Assembly: GCA_023213395.1 (NCBI GenBank)
Contig: CM041465.1
Coordinates: 58,101,741 to 58,165,740, forward strand
Source of the DNA: Cycas panzhihuaensis
Taxonomy: Eukaryota > Cycadophyta
DNA length: 64,000 bases
Direction: 5' to 3'
Positions 54,238 through 63,828 of this stretch are shown piece by piece. Position 1 is the first letter of the stretch. Each line of letters opens with the position of its first letter. The position numbers were made by a program, and so were the translations under genes. The notes beneath the pieces were generated by a model. That model ran no database searches, was not told the origin of the DNA, and saw nothing but the letters and a program-made list of their open reading frames with translations.

Positions 54238-55608
54238 CCAGGTTGAGAGAGGTGTTTTTGTTCGGTATTGAAGCGGTGATTTGGGAGGTGCCATCAAGAG
54301 TTGAAAGCATATTTGAGAGAATAAACATTGAAATTTCTGAAAAGTAATGGCGAAATTCAAACGAAGTGGCTTGTTCTGTAAATTTTGAGTGGTCACACTA
54401 TAGATTTTAGGGTGAAAGTGCGAAAATTGCAACATAATTAATTTCAGCCTGTTTTTTTTCCGTCGCCGTATTTTTTGGACAGATCTGCAACCTCAACTTC
54501 AAAGAGCCATAACTTTCGCTACAGAAAACCATTACTCTTGGGGCCCAATATATCTATTGTACATATATAGTATTGGAAAAGGATGATACTTTTGGATGAT
54601 GGTGTGAATGACATGATACATGTGGATATTGATGATAGATTTTTCATTTATTAAAAGGGTCTTGTTTTGATAATGAAGCATGAGCTTGTTGTATGACGGT
54701 GATTTGTTGACAATATTTGAGGCATGGATATGGTGCTCTCTTGCATGTATTTACATGAGAAAGTTTATAGGCAAGAAATGACATGATTAATGGGTGAGGT
54801 GAGGCGATTATAGGCTTTCTTGTATGTAATTTACATGAGAAAATAAGTTGGGTGATGGTGCAATATGAGGTGACTGTTTAAGGCTCTCTTGCGTGTGTTG
54901 TACATGGGAGAGTACTTTTTGAGACAACATTAAGTCATGTTGATGTGAATGTATTTGGCACTCTATTGGTGATTTGAGATGTATGATGGTGATTGTTTAA
55001 TGGTAATTTGAGTGCTTTCTTACATGTGTTCGTATGAGAGAGCTAGTGTGACGATGACATAGTATGGTGATGAAGTGATAGTGCATGTGTTTGCATGAAT
55101 GAGTTGGATGGCATATGGCAATTTAGTGCTCCTTGGAATGTGATTTACGTGAAGGGACTTTATGGGCATGATAAGGATAATTTGAGGGCAAAAAAGATAG
55201 TGATATGAGGCAATGAAATGCTTGTTGCATGTGAGGTCACATGACAAGATTGGGTGTTTGTTGGGTGTGTTTAAGGATGAGATTAGGCATGTTTGATGAT
55301 GTTTTTTAATTGACTGTATGGGCAAAGAAGGATGAGTTTTTGTTGAAGTTACCTGAGTTACAGGTGTAGTGGCATGAGTTGTGTTTTGGGCAATTAAGTG
55401 AAGTGTGTGTCTTGCCAATTTAATGGTGACATGTGGCATGTATGATCATTGTGAAAGTTATGAGGCATTGATTTGATGGTGAAGGCAGCAGTTTAGATAC
55501 TCATTGACTGTTTGGCAATATAAACAAGGTGATGATATGATGATGAAGTCAATGATATAAGGGACATGAGACATAAGAAAGTTTGTTGAGTTTGATTAAT
55601 GGCTGAGA
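54238..55608 (+). other. TRG10 leader
   Basis: No coding frame. 54297-54515 is homologous to the CON2 leader. Downstream (54640-55500) is rich in a loosely repeated atgatggtg / catgtgtt / gagagagt pattern of about 100-bp spacing, probably an old tandem array. Confidence 0.55.
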
Positions 55609-55983
55609 TTGTTGATTGAAAAAGGGACATTGTTTGGAGGTACACTCACAATTATGGAGGAAAATGATGTGGTCATGTATGTTCATGAAACAAATGAATA
55701 TTACTTAAAGGATTCGTTTCTTCTGATACCTAAGTGTAATGGAGAAAACTACTTCTTTTGGACGATTAAAATGAGATGTTTTTTCATAGCTAGAAGTTTG
55801 TGGAAGCTTGTTACTAATGGATATGATATCCCTAAGGATGAAGAAGAAAAGGAAATGCTTGTGAAGAAAGATAGAAAGGCATTCATCATGATTCTTGCTG
55901 CATTAAACAAGGTTCATCTTCCTTCCACATATCATTTCGTTATTCCTAAGATTCAACGTGCAAGTATTGCTAAGGAAGCGTAG
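55609..55983 (+). pseudogene. gag: TRG10 gag N-terminal domain
   Basis: An open frame of 125 codons; the likely start is the ATG at 55654 (MEENDVVMYVHETNEYYLKD). It continues CNGENYFFWTIKMRCFF, SLWKLVTNGYDIPKDEEEKE and IMILAALNKVHLPSTYHFVI, ending A-K-E-A before a stop at the Trp position. The order of blocks matches the TRX gag. The N-terminal UBN2/DUF4219-type domain is present but no full capsid or zinc knuckle follows. Confidence 0.82.
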
Positions 55984-56031
55984 GATTTTTTAAGGGATGT
56001 ATTTGAACAATCTCCTTAAGAGATACAATGA

Positions 56032-56730
56032 ATGATTGAAAAGGCAATTAAGGTCAATGATGGTTATGGTACAGGTACAACGAATGAAGAAAATATTAAC
56101 ACTGATGAAACAGTATGTCAAGATGAAGAATGTTTGAATATTGATGAAACTACTACTGAACAAATGACTGAATATATTGATGAGACTACAACTACTAATG
56201 AAGACGTTGAAAGTGATGAATCAATAAAAGTTTATTTAGATGACACCATGATTTTAAGAGAAATTGAATATGAATTTGATGGTCTTATAGAAGATGAGTC
56301 TCAGATTGATTTAAGCATGAATGATGTTTATTCTTTGAGCATTGATTCAAGTTCAAAGAGTATGCAAGTTGATCAAGATTCCACTCCAAAGGTTGAAGAA
56401 ATCATTGTTATACATGGTGATCAAGAACTTCTACAGGATAATGATGACAAGCAAGTTGTGTTTGAAGATGGTTACTTACAGGATCTACATCAAAATCAGT
56501 CTAGACGAACCACAATGAAGAATCAGGATTTGCACTTACTACAACTGCTACATCAACATCATCACTACAAGATTGAAGATGGAAATCAAGCTGAGGACAT
56601 CATCCTACAAAGGTATTAGTACAGAATTGAAGACAAAAATCAAGATGAAGATATCATTCTACAGCAAAGACATCACTACAAGATTGAAGATAAGGATCAA
56701 GTTGAAGACATCATTTTCAAGACATTTCCA
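56032..56730 (+). pseudogene. TRG10 acidic ORF with C-terminal repeat
   Basis: Continues the gag frame family after two stops (55981, 56018). 195 codons, strongly acidic and Thr/Asp/Glu-rich (NTDETVCQDEECLNIDETTT), with no known domain. It ends in an 18-19-residue repeat based on Y-K-I-E-D-x-N-Q-x-E-D-I-I-L, 2.7 units, with a stop (56617) between units one and two. Probably a disordered Gag tail. Confidence 0.65.
56566..56718. repeat. 54-57-bp tandem repeat in TRG10
   Basis: Units begin tacaagattg at 56566, tacagaattg at 56620 and tacaagattg at 56677. Confidence 0.88.
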
Positions 56731-56770
56731 AGGAAAAGGTGTTGCAAATACAAATGACCCAAATGTGCAT

Positions 56771-56780
56771 TAAGGAGAAG
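56771..56780 (+). other. TRG10 polypurine tract
   Basis: taaggagaag immediately before the 3' LTR. Confidence 0.75.
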
Positions 56781-57001
56781 TGTTGGAATATTAATGCACA
56801 TTTGTTTTGTCCCACATGCAAGTGGGTCCCTCTCTCACTATCATGTCATGCATTATAAATACACAAATAGTGTATCATATGAAATATCTGTTGTAAGGAT
56901 GTTTTGGTAATACAATTTGAGGTACCTTAAGGGTACTGTTCGAACCTGGAGGTGCTTTTGTTCTATTTGTGAATTACCTTGTGCAGGTTTGATTTCCAAC
57001 A
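56781..57001 (+). repeat. TRG10 3' LTR
   Basis: 221 bp, followed by TSD ataag at 57002-57006. Confidence 0.93.
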
Positions 57002-57006
57002 ATAAG
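57002..57006. repeat. TRG10 target-site duplication, right copy (ataag)
   Basis: Identical to 53989-53993; LT9 resumes after it. Confidence 0.88.
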
Positions 57007-57097
57007 TTATAATGAGCATAATGGTTAATTCCCGTGTACATAATTTATTTGAACAATATTCCTTAATAAACTACAAATCGTTCGTAGCCCCATCTTG

Positions 57098-57452
57098 GAT
57101 CACAATCTGCTCGCGATCCTGGCTCCAACTATGATCCGCTCGCAATCTCGACCCGCATCGCAATCTGGTCGCAATTTAGACCCGCATCACGATTCGCTCG
57201 TGACCTCTGTCTTTATCACTATTTGCTTGCAACTTCAACCTGCATTACAATCTGCTCGCAATCTCAGGCTACATCGCGATCTGCTCGTGATCTCAGGCTA
57301 AATCGTGATCTGCTCGCAACCTCTGTCGAACTGCGATCTGCTTGTAATCTCTACCAAATTGTGATATACTCGTGGCCTTACCTCGGATCACGATTTGCTC
57401 GCAATCCTTGCAATCTTGCTCATAATCCTAACAAGCTGCAATCTACTCATGG
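57098..57452. repeat. 29-bp degenerate tandem array in LT9 LTR
   Basis: About 12 units on the model gcgatctgctcgcaatctc plus ten variable bases. Lies in U3 of the minus-strand LTR. Confidence 0.88.
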
Positions 57453-57502
57453 CTCAATCGACCCATCATTAACTGCAATTCACGCCTTTTTACCCCCACA
57501 CA

Positions 57503-57513
57503 TCTCCCCCGTC
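57503..57513 (-). other. LT9 polypurine tract
   Basis: Minus strand gacgggggaga adjoining the LTR start TGTGTGGGGG. Confidence 0.65.
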
Positions 57514-57519
57514 AATAGG

Positions 57520-57538
57520 AAAAGAACTTTGAAATGAC
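57520..57538. repeat. 19-bp duplication flanking LT9, right copy
   Basis: Identical to 53669-53687; CO5 RT continues from here. Confidence 0.9.
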
Positions 57539-58380
57539 AAATTTGGGCTCCCTAAGTTATTACTTAGGAATAAAAGTTGAACAAAATGAAAACTCAGTCA
57601 CACTATCTCAAAGCAAGTACATTAAAGACTTACTCATTAAATTTCAAATGGAGAACTGTAACGGGTTTGCAACTCCAATAGAGGTAAATTGCAACTTGGT
57701 CCCAGAAGATGGTGAATCAACTGTGAACAATACTCTCTACAGATAGCTAATTAGAAGTTTGGTCTACCTAACTGTCACAAGACCAAATATTTCACACTTG
57801 GTAGGATTGTTGTCTAAATATCTGCAGGAACCAAGGTTGAGACACCGGAAAGCAACCAAAAGGGTACTTAGATACCTAAAAGAAACCATGAATATGAAGC
57901 TTGTGTTCACCAAGGATACTGCAATTCTGATTGGACAGGTGACAAAAAGACAAAAGATCAACAAGTGGATACTGCTTTTTCTTGGGATCAGTAGTCATTT
58001 CCTGGTGTTGCAAAAAACAGCCAACCATTGCACTTTCTTTGACAAAGGATGAGTATGAATTGGTAGTTAATGCAACATGTTAAGCACTCTAGCTTAGACA
58101 GTTGCTCATGGACTTGAATCAACTGGAAAAAGGACCAACCACCTTATTATGTGACAATCAAAGTGCAATAAAATTAGCTAAGAATCCCATTCTGCATGCA
58201 CGAACAAAACATATAGAAGTGCACCATCACTTCATTTGAGAGAAAGTGCAGAATAAAGAAGTTGATCTAGCATACTATTCCACAACAAACCAGATTGCAA
58301 ATATTCTGACAAAATCTCTTGGAAAAGATAGGTTTCAATTGCTTAAAGAAATGATGGGGCTAAAAGAAGATAAAACATTA
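57534..58380 (+). pseudogene. CO5 RT end and RNase H
   Basis: MTNLGSLSYYLGIKVEQNEN, LSQSKYIKDLLIKFQMENCN, then after a stop at 57744 SLVYLTVTRPNISHLVGLLS and HRKATKRVLRYLKETMNMKL. RNase H is more decayed: L-T-K-D-E-Y-E near 58040, CDNQSAIKL at about 58150, HARTKHIEVHHHF (58195-58236), and I-L-T-K-S-L-G at 58305. Runs into a purine tract before the LTR. Confidence 0.9.
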
Positions 58381-58388
58381 AGAGAGGG
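58378..58388 (+). other. CO5 polypurine tract
   Basis: taagagagggt before TG of the 3' LTR. Confidence 0.75.
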
Positions 58389-58602
58389 TGTTAGAAAGTA
58401 ATGTTTTATCTTAGGACTCTTAGGGTAAGTTCATTAGAGAAAGGGGATAATGTTATTAAACCCTCATTACACTTAATGTAAATGATTGGTTTTGATTAAA
58501 CCTCATAACGGTTACACAATCTCATGTATAAAAGGAGAGATTCCTCTCATAATCAATGATATACATTCTTACCTCTTTTAGTTGTATTATCTGAATTTAA
58601 CA
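58389..58602 (+). repeat. CO5 3' LTR
   Basis: 214 bp, TGTTAGAAAGTAATG to CTGAATTTAACA; carries TATA box tataaaag at 58527-58534. Confidence 0.92.
58527..58534 (+). promoter_or_regulatory. TATA box of CO5 LTR
   Basis: TATAAAAG, about 138 bp after the LTR start; lost by substitution (tgtaaaag) in the 5' copy. Confidence 0.5.
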
Positions 58603-58607
58603 GTTCT
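58603..58607. repeat. CO5 target-site duplication, right copy (gttct)
   Basis: Identical to 25272-25276; the CO4 linker resumes. Confidence 0.88.
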
Positions 58608-59500
58608 TGCTCTAATCTCTACTCTTCTTCTTCTTGTGTGATATCAAGACCACTTGTTTGATTGTTGACAAGTGTCTTTTCATCTGAAGTTTCACTTCCA
58701 GTCTCAACACCTTTGGAGGTAATTACTAATTCCTCATCTAATTGAACTATATTCAATTTTCTATTATTATCAATCTCTATGTTCATTTCCTAACACTCTA
58801 TCTTGGTGCATCTTATGCCTTCATCAAATACCACGTCCTTGCTAACATATAGTTTGTTTATTTTTAGATCAAGGCACTTGTATGCTTTTGAGCGATTACT
58901 GTATTCAACCATTATGCACTCGATACTTTTATTATCTAATTTGGTTCTTTTTTTGTTAGGAATATGTACATATTCTTTACAACTAAAGACCTTAAGATGA
59001 CTTACATTTGGTTTATGCCCACTCCACGCTTTTTCAAGTGTTACTTTGTCAAAGGCTTGACTTGGACTTTTGTTAACCAAATACACAGTTGTATTGACTG
59101 CTGCTACCCAATACCTTTTTGCGATTTCCTTGTCATTCAACAAACATCAAGCCATTTCTAAAATTGTTTTGTTCATTCTTTCCGCTACACCATTTGATTG
59201 TGGTGTATACAAAGTTATGACTTGTCTGCAGATTCCATGCAATTTACAAAACTAAAGGAATTCTTTGGACATATACTCTCCTCCCTCGTTAAAACGAACA
59301 CATTTGATTTTTTGGCTACTTTCCAATTCCACTTTTGCTTTGAATTCTTTAAAATAATCAAATACGTCTGATTTACTAAACAAAAAATAGACCCATGTCT
59401 TTTTGGAGAAATCATCAATGAAGGTTAAAAAGTACTGTGCATCGTTTGTTGAAACTAGTGTGAAGAGACTACAAAGATCAATATGAACCAAATCCAATTT
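58608..59500 (-). pseudogene. CO4 integrase and linker
   Basis: On the minus strand, 59497-59252 holds MDLVHIDLCSLF (first Asp), FLTFIDDFSKKTWVYFLF, FKAKVELESSQKIKCVRF then N-E-G-G-E-Y, with the second catalytic Asp changed to Asn. 59143-58790 holds YWVAAVNTTVYLVNKSPSQA, KAWSGHKPNVSHLKVFSC and YKCLDLKINKLYVSKDVVFD. An acidic linker with a Glu run (58622-58640) reaches the CO5 junction. Confidence 0.9.
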
Positions 59501-59509
59501 ATTTTGTGC

Positions 59510-60175
59510 CTACCATGTGCTTTTTGCAAAAGGAATCCTGTGTTGTTTGCCCATCATACAGCTTTTGCATTTAAATGAATTAAACGAAATATCAAGCTGA
59601 CCATTCACCATTCTTGAATTTTTTAGTCTTTCTAACCTATCATGTGAGATATGTCCATACTTTAAGTGCCACATTTCATTAACATCATTACTTGCTATAT
59701 CAAGTGAATTTGCATCAGACATGGATTTGGTAGGTCCTTTGTCATGTAGCACAGGGATGGAAAGCAACTTATAAAGTTTGTTGCATTTTACCCCTTCAGC
59801 TATTACAATACCATTCTTTTTCATATCCAAAATATAACAATGACCATTTTCATCAAATATTGTTCTCAACTTTTTCTCACTTAACTGAGATACTGACAAG
59901 AGATTTTTCTTCATTCCTAGTACAAACAAGACATTGCCTATTCGTTGAATTTTTCCATCAATTTCTATAGCTATCTGACCAATCCCTTTTATGTGAAGGG
60001 GAAAATTATCTCCTAGTTCCACAAACTTATTAAGATAACATGGTTTCAAAATTTCAAACCATTCTTCCACTCCAGTCATATGGTAGGAAGCTCGAGAGTC
60101 GACATACCAATTTTCTATGGCACTGGAACTAGCAACTAGAGCAACTACAAAAGCAGTTTCAAACTTTTCCTATAA
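59510..60175 (-). pseudogene. CO4 protease and GAG-pre-integrase
   Basis: The minus frame opens at the CO11 junction with T-A-F-V-V-A-L-V-A-S-S-S-A. It runs through W-Y-V-D-S-R-A-S-Y-H-M (protease site Asp-Ser-Arg, Gly lost), VELGDNFPLHIKGIGQIAIE, NVLFVLGMKKNLLSVSQLS, GHCYILDMKKNGIVIAEGV and EMWHLKYGHISHDRLERLKN to CKSCMMGKQHRIPFAKSTW. The stretch 60079-59510 has no stop. Confidence 0.9.
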
Positions 60176-60362
60176 TGAAAATGAATCTATCAATACATTA
60201 CATCTTGTACGAGACAAATGGCAACCGCTCAATGTGATCTTACCACTTGTCACTCAGAGAGAAAAAGGGGAAATGATACATGACCCTCATAATGTATTTT
60301 GAATACACTTTACCTTTACAAAGTATGCTAGAAATATCCTAAATAAAACATTACTTCTAACA
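60176..60362 (-). repeat. CO11 3' LTR
   Basis: 187 bp; minus-strand start TGTTAGAAGTAATG after a purine tract, other end TG at 60176. Homologous to 23461-23650. Confidence 0.85.
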
Positions 60363-60363
60363 C

Positions 60364-60373
60364 CCTCTCTTAA
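60364..60373 (-). other. CO11 polypurine tract
   Basis: Minus strand ttaagagagg adjoining the LTR. Confidence 0.7.
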
Positions 60374-60381
60374 TGTTTTAT

Positions 60382-61120
60382 CTATTTAATTCCTAATCTA
60401 TTTCTGAATAAGGTAAATTTGTCTCTACTTAAGGGTTTTGTAAGAGCATCAACAACTTGGTTTTCTGAAGTACAATGTAGAAGTTTAATCTCTTTGTTTT
60501 GAACTTTTTCTCTAATGAAATGATGATATACTTCTATATGTTTGGTCCTTACATGTAGCATTGGATTCCTTGTCGTCTTGATTGTGCTTTGATTGTCCCA
60601 GAACAATTGAGTAGGTGTTGTTTGTTCTTGTCCAAGATCTTTTAGGAGTTGTCTAATCCATACCCATTCACATGTTGTATTTACTACTGATTTGTACTCT
60701 ACTTTCGTTCAAGACAAGACTATTGTATGTTACTTTTTGTTGCTCCAGGATATTAAGGTTGTTCCTAGGAAAAAAACAATATCCTAACGTTGATTTCCTG
60801 TCCATTCTATCTCCTACCCAATCAAAATCATAAAACCCTGCTAACTGCATATTGTTGTCTTTTACATATTCTAGTCCAAGATTTGTTGTTCCTCTCAAAT
60901 ACCCAAAATTCTCTTTGCAGCATTCTAATGAGGTATCTTTGGATTTTTCATGAATTTGGAGACCACACCAACTGCATAAAAAATGTCTAGTCGGGTAGCT
61001 ATAAGATAGATCAAGCTCCCAATCAATTGTCTATATGTGGTTGCATTAATAAGTTGTGCTTCCTGCTCAACATTTAGTACACAACAGTCTCTATGGATGT
61101 GGCCACATTGTTGCAATTTT
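60382..61120 (-). pseudogene. CO11 RNase H
   Basis: Minus-strand frames: 61116-60925 with YRQLIGSLIYLIATRLDIFY, 60898-60668 with DFDWVGDRMDRKSTLGYCFF, 60606-60382 with FWDNQSTIKTTRNPMLHVRT, EVYHHFIREKVQNKEIKLLH and VVDALTKPLSRDKFTLFRN. Frameshifts between the three. Confidence 0.9.
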
Positions 61121-61139
61121 CCATATTGAACTTTTTTAG

Positions 61140-61930
61140 CACATTTTTTATGTATTTAGATTGAGACAAGATAACAGAGTTGTTATTTTGTCTGATCTCT
61201 ATGCCCAGATACTAATACAACATTCCAAGGTCTGTCATTTCAAAAAAAAATTCAAATTGTTTTTTAATGAGTGCAATTGAATCTACATCATCTTCTATGA
61301 TCAACATATCATCTACGTACACTACTATAATGGAGATCAATCCTTGATTGAATTTTACATACAAATAGTGATCTGACTCACACCTATGAAAGCTGTTTTG
61401 GATAAGATATTTGTTCAATCTGGCATATCAGGCTCTTGGTACTTGCTTGAGTCCATACAATGCCTTCTTTAGTTTGCAGACCATATTTTCTTGTTCAATT
61501 TTTATGTATCCTTTAGGTTGGTGAATATAGACTTCTTCTTGAAGATCTCCATTTAAAAAGACACTTTTTACGTCTATCTGGTAAATTTTCCATCCTTTCT
61601 AAGCAATTATTGCAATTATTATTCTCACAGTGTTTAATTTTGCCATTGGTGAGAATGTTTCTTCATAGTCGATTCTAGCAGTTTGTGTGTAACTTTTTGC
61701 CACCAACCTTGCTTTGTACTTCTCAACTTCTCCATTTGGTTTTTCTTTTACTCTATATACCTATTTGCAGTTTACATTGGGTTTACCGTTAGGAGGTTCC
61801 ACTAAGTCCCAAGTCTCGTTCTTGTGAATAGCTTCCATTTTTGCATCCATTGTTATTCTCCATGTTTGGAATTTGTTTGCTTCTTTGAACGTGTTTCGTT
61901 CAATAGAACAAACTAATGCCTGTGGTTTCT
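61140..61930 (-). pseudogene. CO11 reverse transcriptase
   Basis: Minus-strand blocks: W-V-Y-R-V-K near 61755, an I-Y-Q-I-D-V-K-S-V-F-L-N-G-D-L block near 61550-61590, [14 protein letters not shown] near 61445. Then 61418-61212 with [35 protein letters not shown] (active site intact) and FFEMTDLG. Separated by frameshifts and stops. Confidence 0.88.
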
Positions 61931-62910
61931 AAGATCTTGTCCTATGCTCAAATACTTCTCCTTTTGTTTCTTCAAGGGTTTTAAGATACCATTTTGGTAC
62001 CTTTTTAGAGTTTTGTTCCTGCTCTGGTCTCTGCTCTTCTTCTTCTTGAGTAGTGTCGAGATCACCTATTTGATTGATGTCAGGTGTTTTTTGATTTAAA
62101 GTTTCACTTCCAGTTTCAACATCTTCTGAAGTAATTACAAATCCCTCATCTGGTTGAACTACATTCAACTTTTTATTATCTATGTCCACTTCCTGATACT
62201 CTGTTTTGGTGTGTCTTACCCCTTCATCAAATACCACATCTCTACTAACATACAGTTTGTTTGTTTTTGGATCAAGATACATGTATGCTTTTGAGCGATT
62301 ACTGTACCCACCCATTATACACTTTATGCTTTTGTTATCTAACTTGGCTCTTTTTTTGGTCAAGAATGTGTACATAAGCTTTGCAACCAAAGACTCTAAG
62401 ATGACTTACATCTGGTTTATGTCTGATCCATGCTTCTTTAGGTGTCACCTTGTTCAGTGCTTGAGTTGGACTCCTATTGATTAGATACACAGTTGTATTG
62501 ACCGCTTCTGCCCAATACCTTTTTGGGGTTTCCTCATCATTTAACAAACTTCTAGCCATTTCTAAAATTGTTCTATTCATTCTCTCTGCTATACCATTTG
62601 ACAGTGGTGTATAAGGAGTTGTGACTTGTCTATGGATTCCATGCAGTTTACAAAATTAAAAGAAATCTTTGAACACATATTCTCCTCCTCCATCAGAGCG
62701 AACGCACTTGATTTTCTGACTGCATTCCAATTCCACTTCCACTTTAAATTCTTTAAAATAATCAAGTGCTTCTGACTTATTAAGCAAGAAATATACCCAT
62801 GTTTTTCTAGAGAAATCATCAATGAAGGTTAGAAAGTACCGTGCACTGTTTATTAAAACCGACGTAAAGGGACCGCAAAGATCAATATGAACCAAATCCA
62901 ATTTAGTTTG
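61929..62910 (-). pseudogene. CO11 integrase and linker
   Basis: 62901-62656: [20 protein letters not shown] (first Asp), FIDDFSRKTWVYFLLNKSEA, IKCVRSDGGGEYVFKDFF (second Asp). After a stop and a frame change: NRTILEMARSLLNDEETPKR, YWAEAVNTTVYLINRSPTQA, TPKEAWIRHKPDVSHLRVFG (62580-62335). Then 62390-61929: RSKAYMYLDPKTNKLYVSRD, an acidic linker with a Glu run, and SKKVPKWYLKTLEETKGEVF before RT. Confidence 0.9.
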
Positions 62911-62913
62911 TGC

Positions 62914-63828
62914 TCACCATGTGCTTTTTGCAAAAGGAATCATGTGTTGTTTACCCATCATGTTGCTTTTGCATATGAATGAATTAAACAAAATATCAAG
63001 CAAACCATTCACCATTCTTGAATTTTTTAATCTTTCTAACCTATCATGTGAGATATGCCCATACTTCAAGTGCCACATTTCATTAACATCATTGCTTGCC
63101 ACAACAAGTGAGTTTACATCAAATATAGGTTTAGTGAGTCCTTTGTCATGCAACACAGGGGTAGAAAGAAACTTACAGAATTTGTTGCATTTCACCCCTT
63201 CAGTAATTACAATGCAATTCCTTTTCATATCTAGAATGTAACATTGACCATTTTCATCAAATATTGTTCTCAGTTTCTTTTCACTCAACTGGGATACTGA
63301 CAAAAGATTTTTCTTCATTCTTGGTACAAAAAGAACATTCCCTATCCGTTGAATTTTTCCATCAATTTTTATGGCTATCTGACCAATCCCTTTTGTGTGA
63401 AGGGAAAAGTTATCTCCTAATTCCACAAGCTTATTAAGATCATATAGTTTTAGAATTTCAAACCATTCTTCAACTCCAATCATGCGGTGGGAAGCTCCTG
63501 AATCAACATACCAATTTTTTGTGGCACTGGAATTGGCAACTAGTGCTGATACAAAAGCAGCCTCAACTTCATCCTCCATTGAATCTTGTTCTTTGTTGTA
63601 GTTGTTTGATATCTGCTTTCCTTTTTGAATCTTTGCTTGCCTTTTGTAGCATTGATATGGGTAGTGCCCAGTTTGTCCGCAGTGATAACAGACATCAAAA
63701 GCCCTACAAGTACTTGAAAAATGACCAGATTTGCCACAGTTGAAGCAAACCCTAGCATCACATGGGGGAGTAACTCTTCCTTGTCCTCTTCCTTCAACCC
63801 AAAGATGCCAATTGGTGTTCTGCCTCAC
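62914..63828 (-). pseudogene. CO11 gag C-terminus, two zinc knuckles, protease, GAG-pre-integrase
   Basis: One open minus-strand frame of 305 codons. Residues 30-43 VCFNCGKSGHFSSTC and 48-61 VCYHCGQTGHYPYQC are two complete CCHC knuckles. An acidic D-S-M-E-D-E-V-E-A-A-F linker follows, then NWYVDSGASHRM with intact Asp-Ser-Gly at about residue 107. LGDNFSLHTKGIGQIAIKID, VPRMKKNLLSVSQLS, EMWHLKYGHISHDRLERLKN and a decayed C-K-S-N-M-M-G-K-Q-H complete it. The Met start is internal: gag continues upstream to the window edge in other frames. Confidence 0.9.

Larger units (their letters stand above)
53994..57001 (+). mobile_element. TRG10: gag-only LTR element (TR-GAG-like)
   Basis: 3.0 kb, LTRs of 230 and 221 bp with about eight substitutions and one 9-bp indel, Met-tRNA PBS, 1.4-kb leader, a gag N-terminal domain followed by an acidic ORF, polypurine tract, TSD ataag. 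No protease, integrase or polymerase. Mobility would need proteins from another element. Confidence 0.92.
53688..57519 (-). mobile_element. LT9: lone LTR with polypurine tract, interrupted by TRG10
   Basis: LTR of about 800 bp in two parts, 53688-53993 and 57007-57502, with ends TGTGTG and CACACA. It is followed by tctcccccgtc (57503-57513), which on the minus strand is a purine tract. This makes it the 3' LTR of a minus-strand element whose interior was never inserted or was lost. The stretch around 53811-53835 (cctctcacaaccagacgc) is shared with the GY7 LTR, so the two families are related. Confidence 0.75.
25277..58602 (+). mobile_element. CO5: plus-strand copia carrying GY6, CO8 and LT9
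   Basis: LTRs of 214 bp at both ends, Met-tRNA PBS, gag (26175-26784), then after GY6 the zinc knuckles, protease and integrase (45488-46912), then after CO8 the integrase end and RT (52490-53687), and after LT9 the rest of RT and RNase H (57520-58380). Without its guests it would be about 5 kb, a normal copia size. TSD gttct. Confidence 0.9.
23461..60175 (-). mobile_element. CO4: minus-strand copia split by CO5
   Basis: Left piece 23461-25276 holds the 3' LTR, RNase H and RT. Right piece 58603-60175 holds the integrase, GAG-pre-integrase and protease. CO5 sits between them in the linker between integrase and RT with TSD gttct. Gag and 5' LTR are missing from the window because CO11 begins at 60176 within the gag-protease boundary. 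CO4 and CO11 proteins are close relatives. Confidence 0.85.

Noticed and set aside
55020-55439. Minus-strand frame of 139 codons, Thr/His/Ile-rich
   Set aside because: Antisense of a loosely repeated region of the TRG10 leader; composition, not a domain.
57098-57452. 29-bp periodic array considered as CRISPR
   Set aside because: The whole unit is repeated with no alternating unique spacers; lies inside an LTR.
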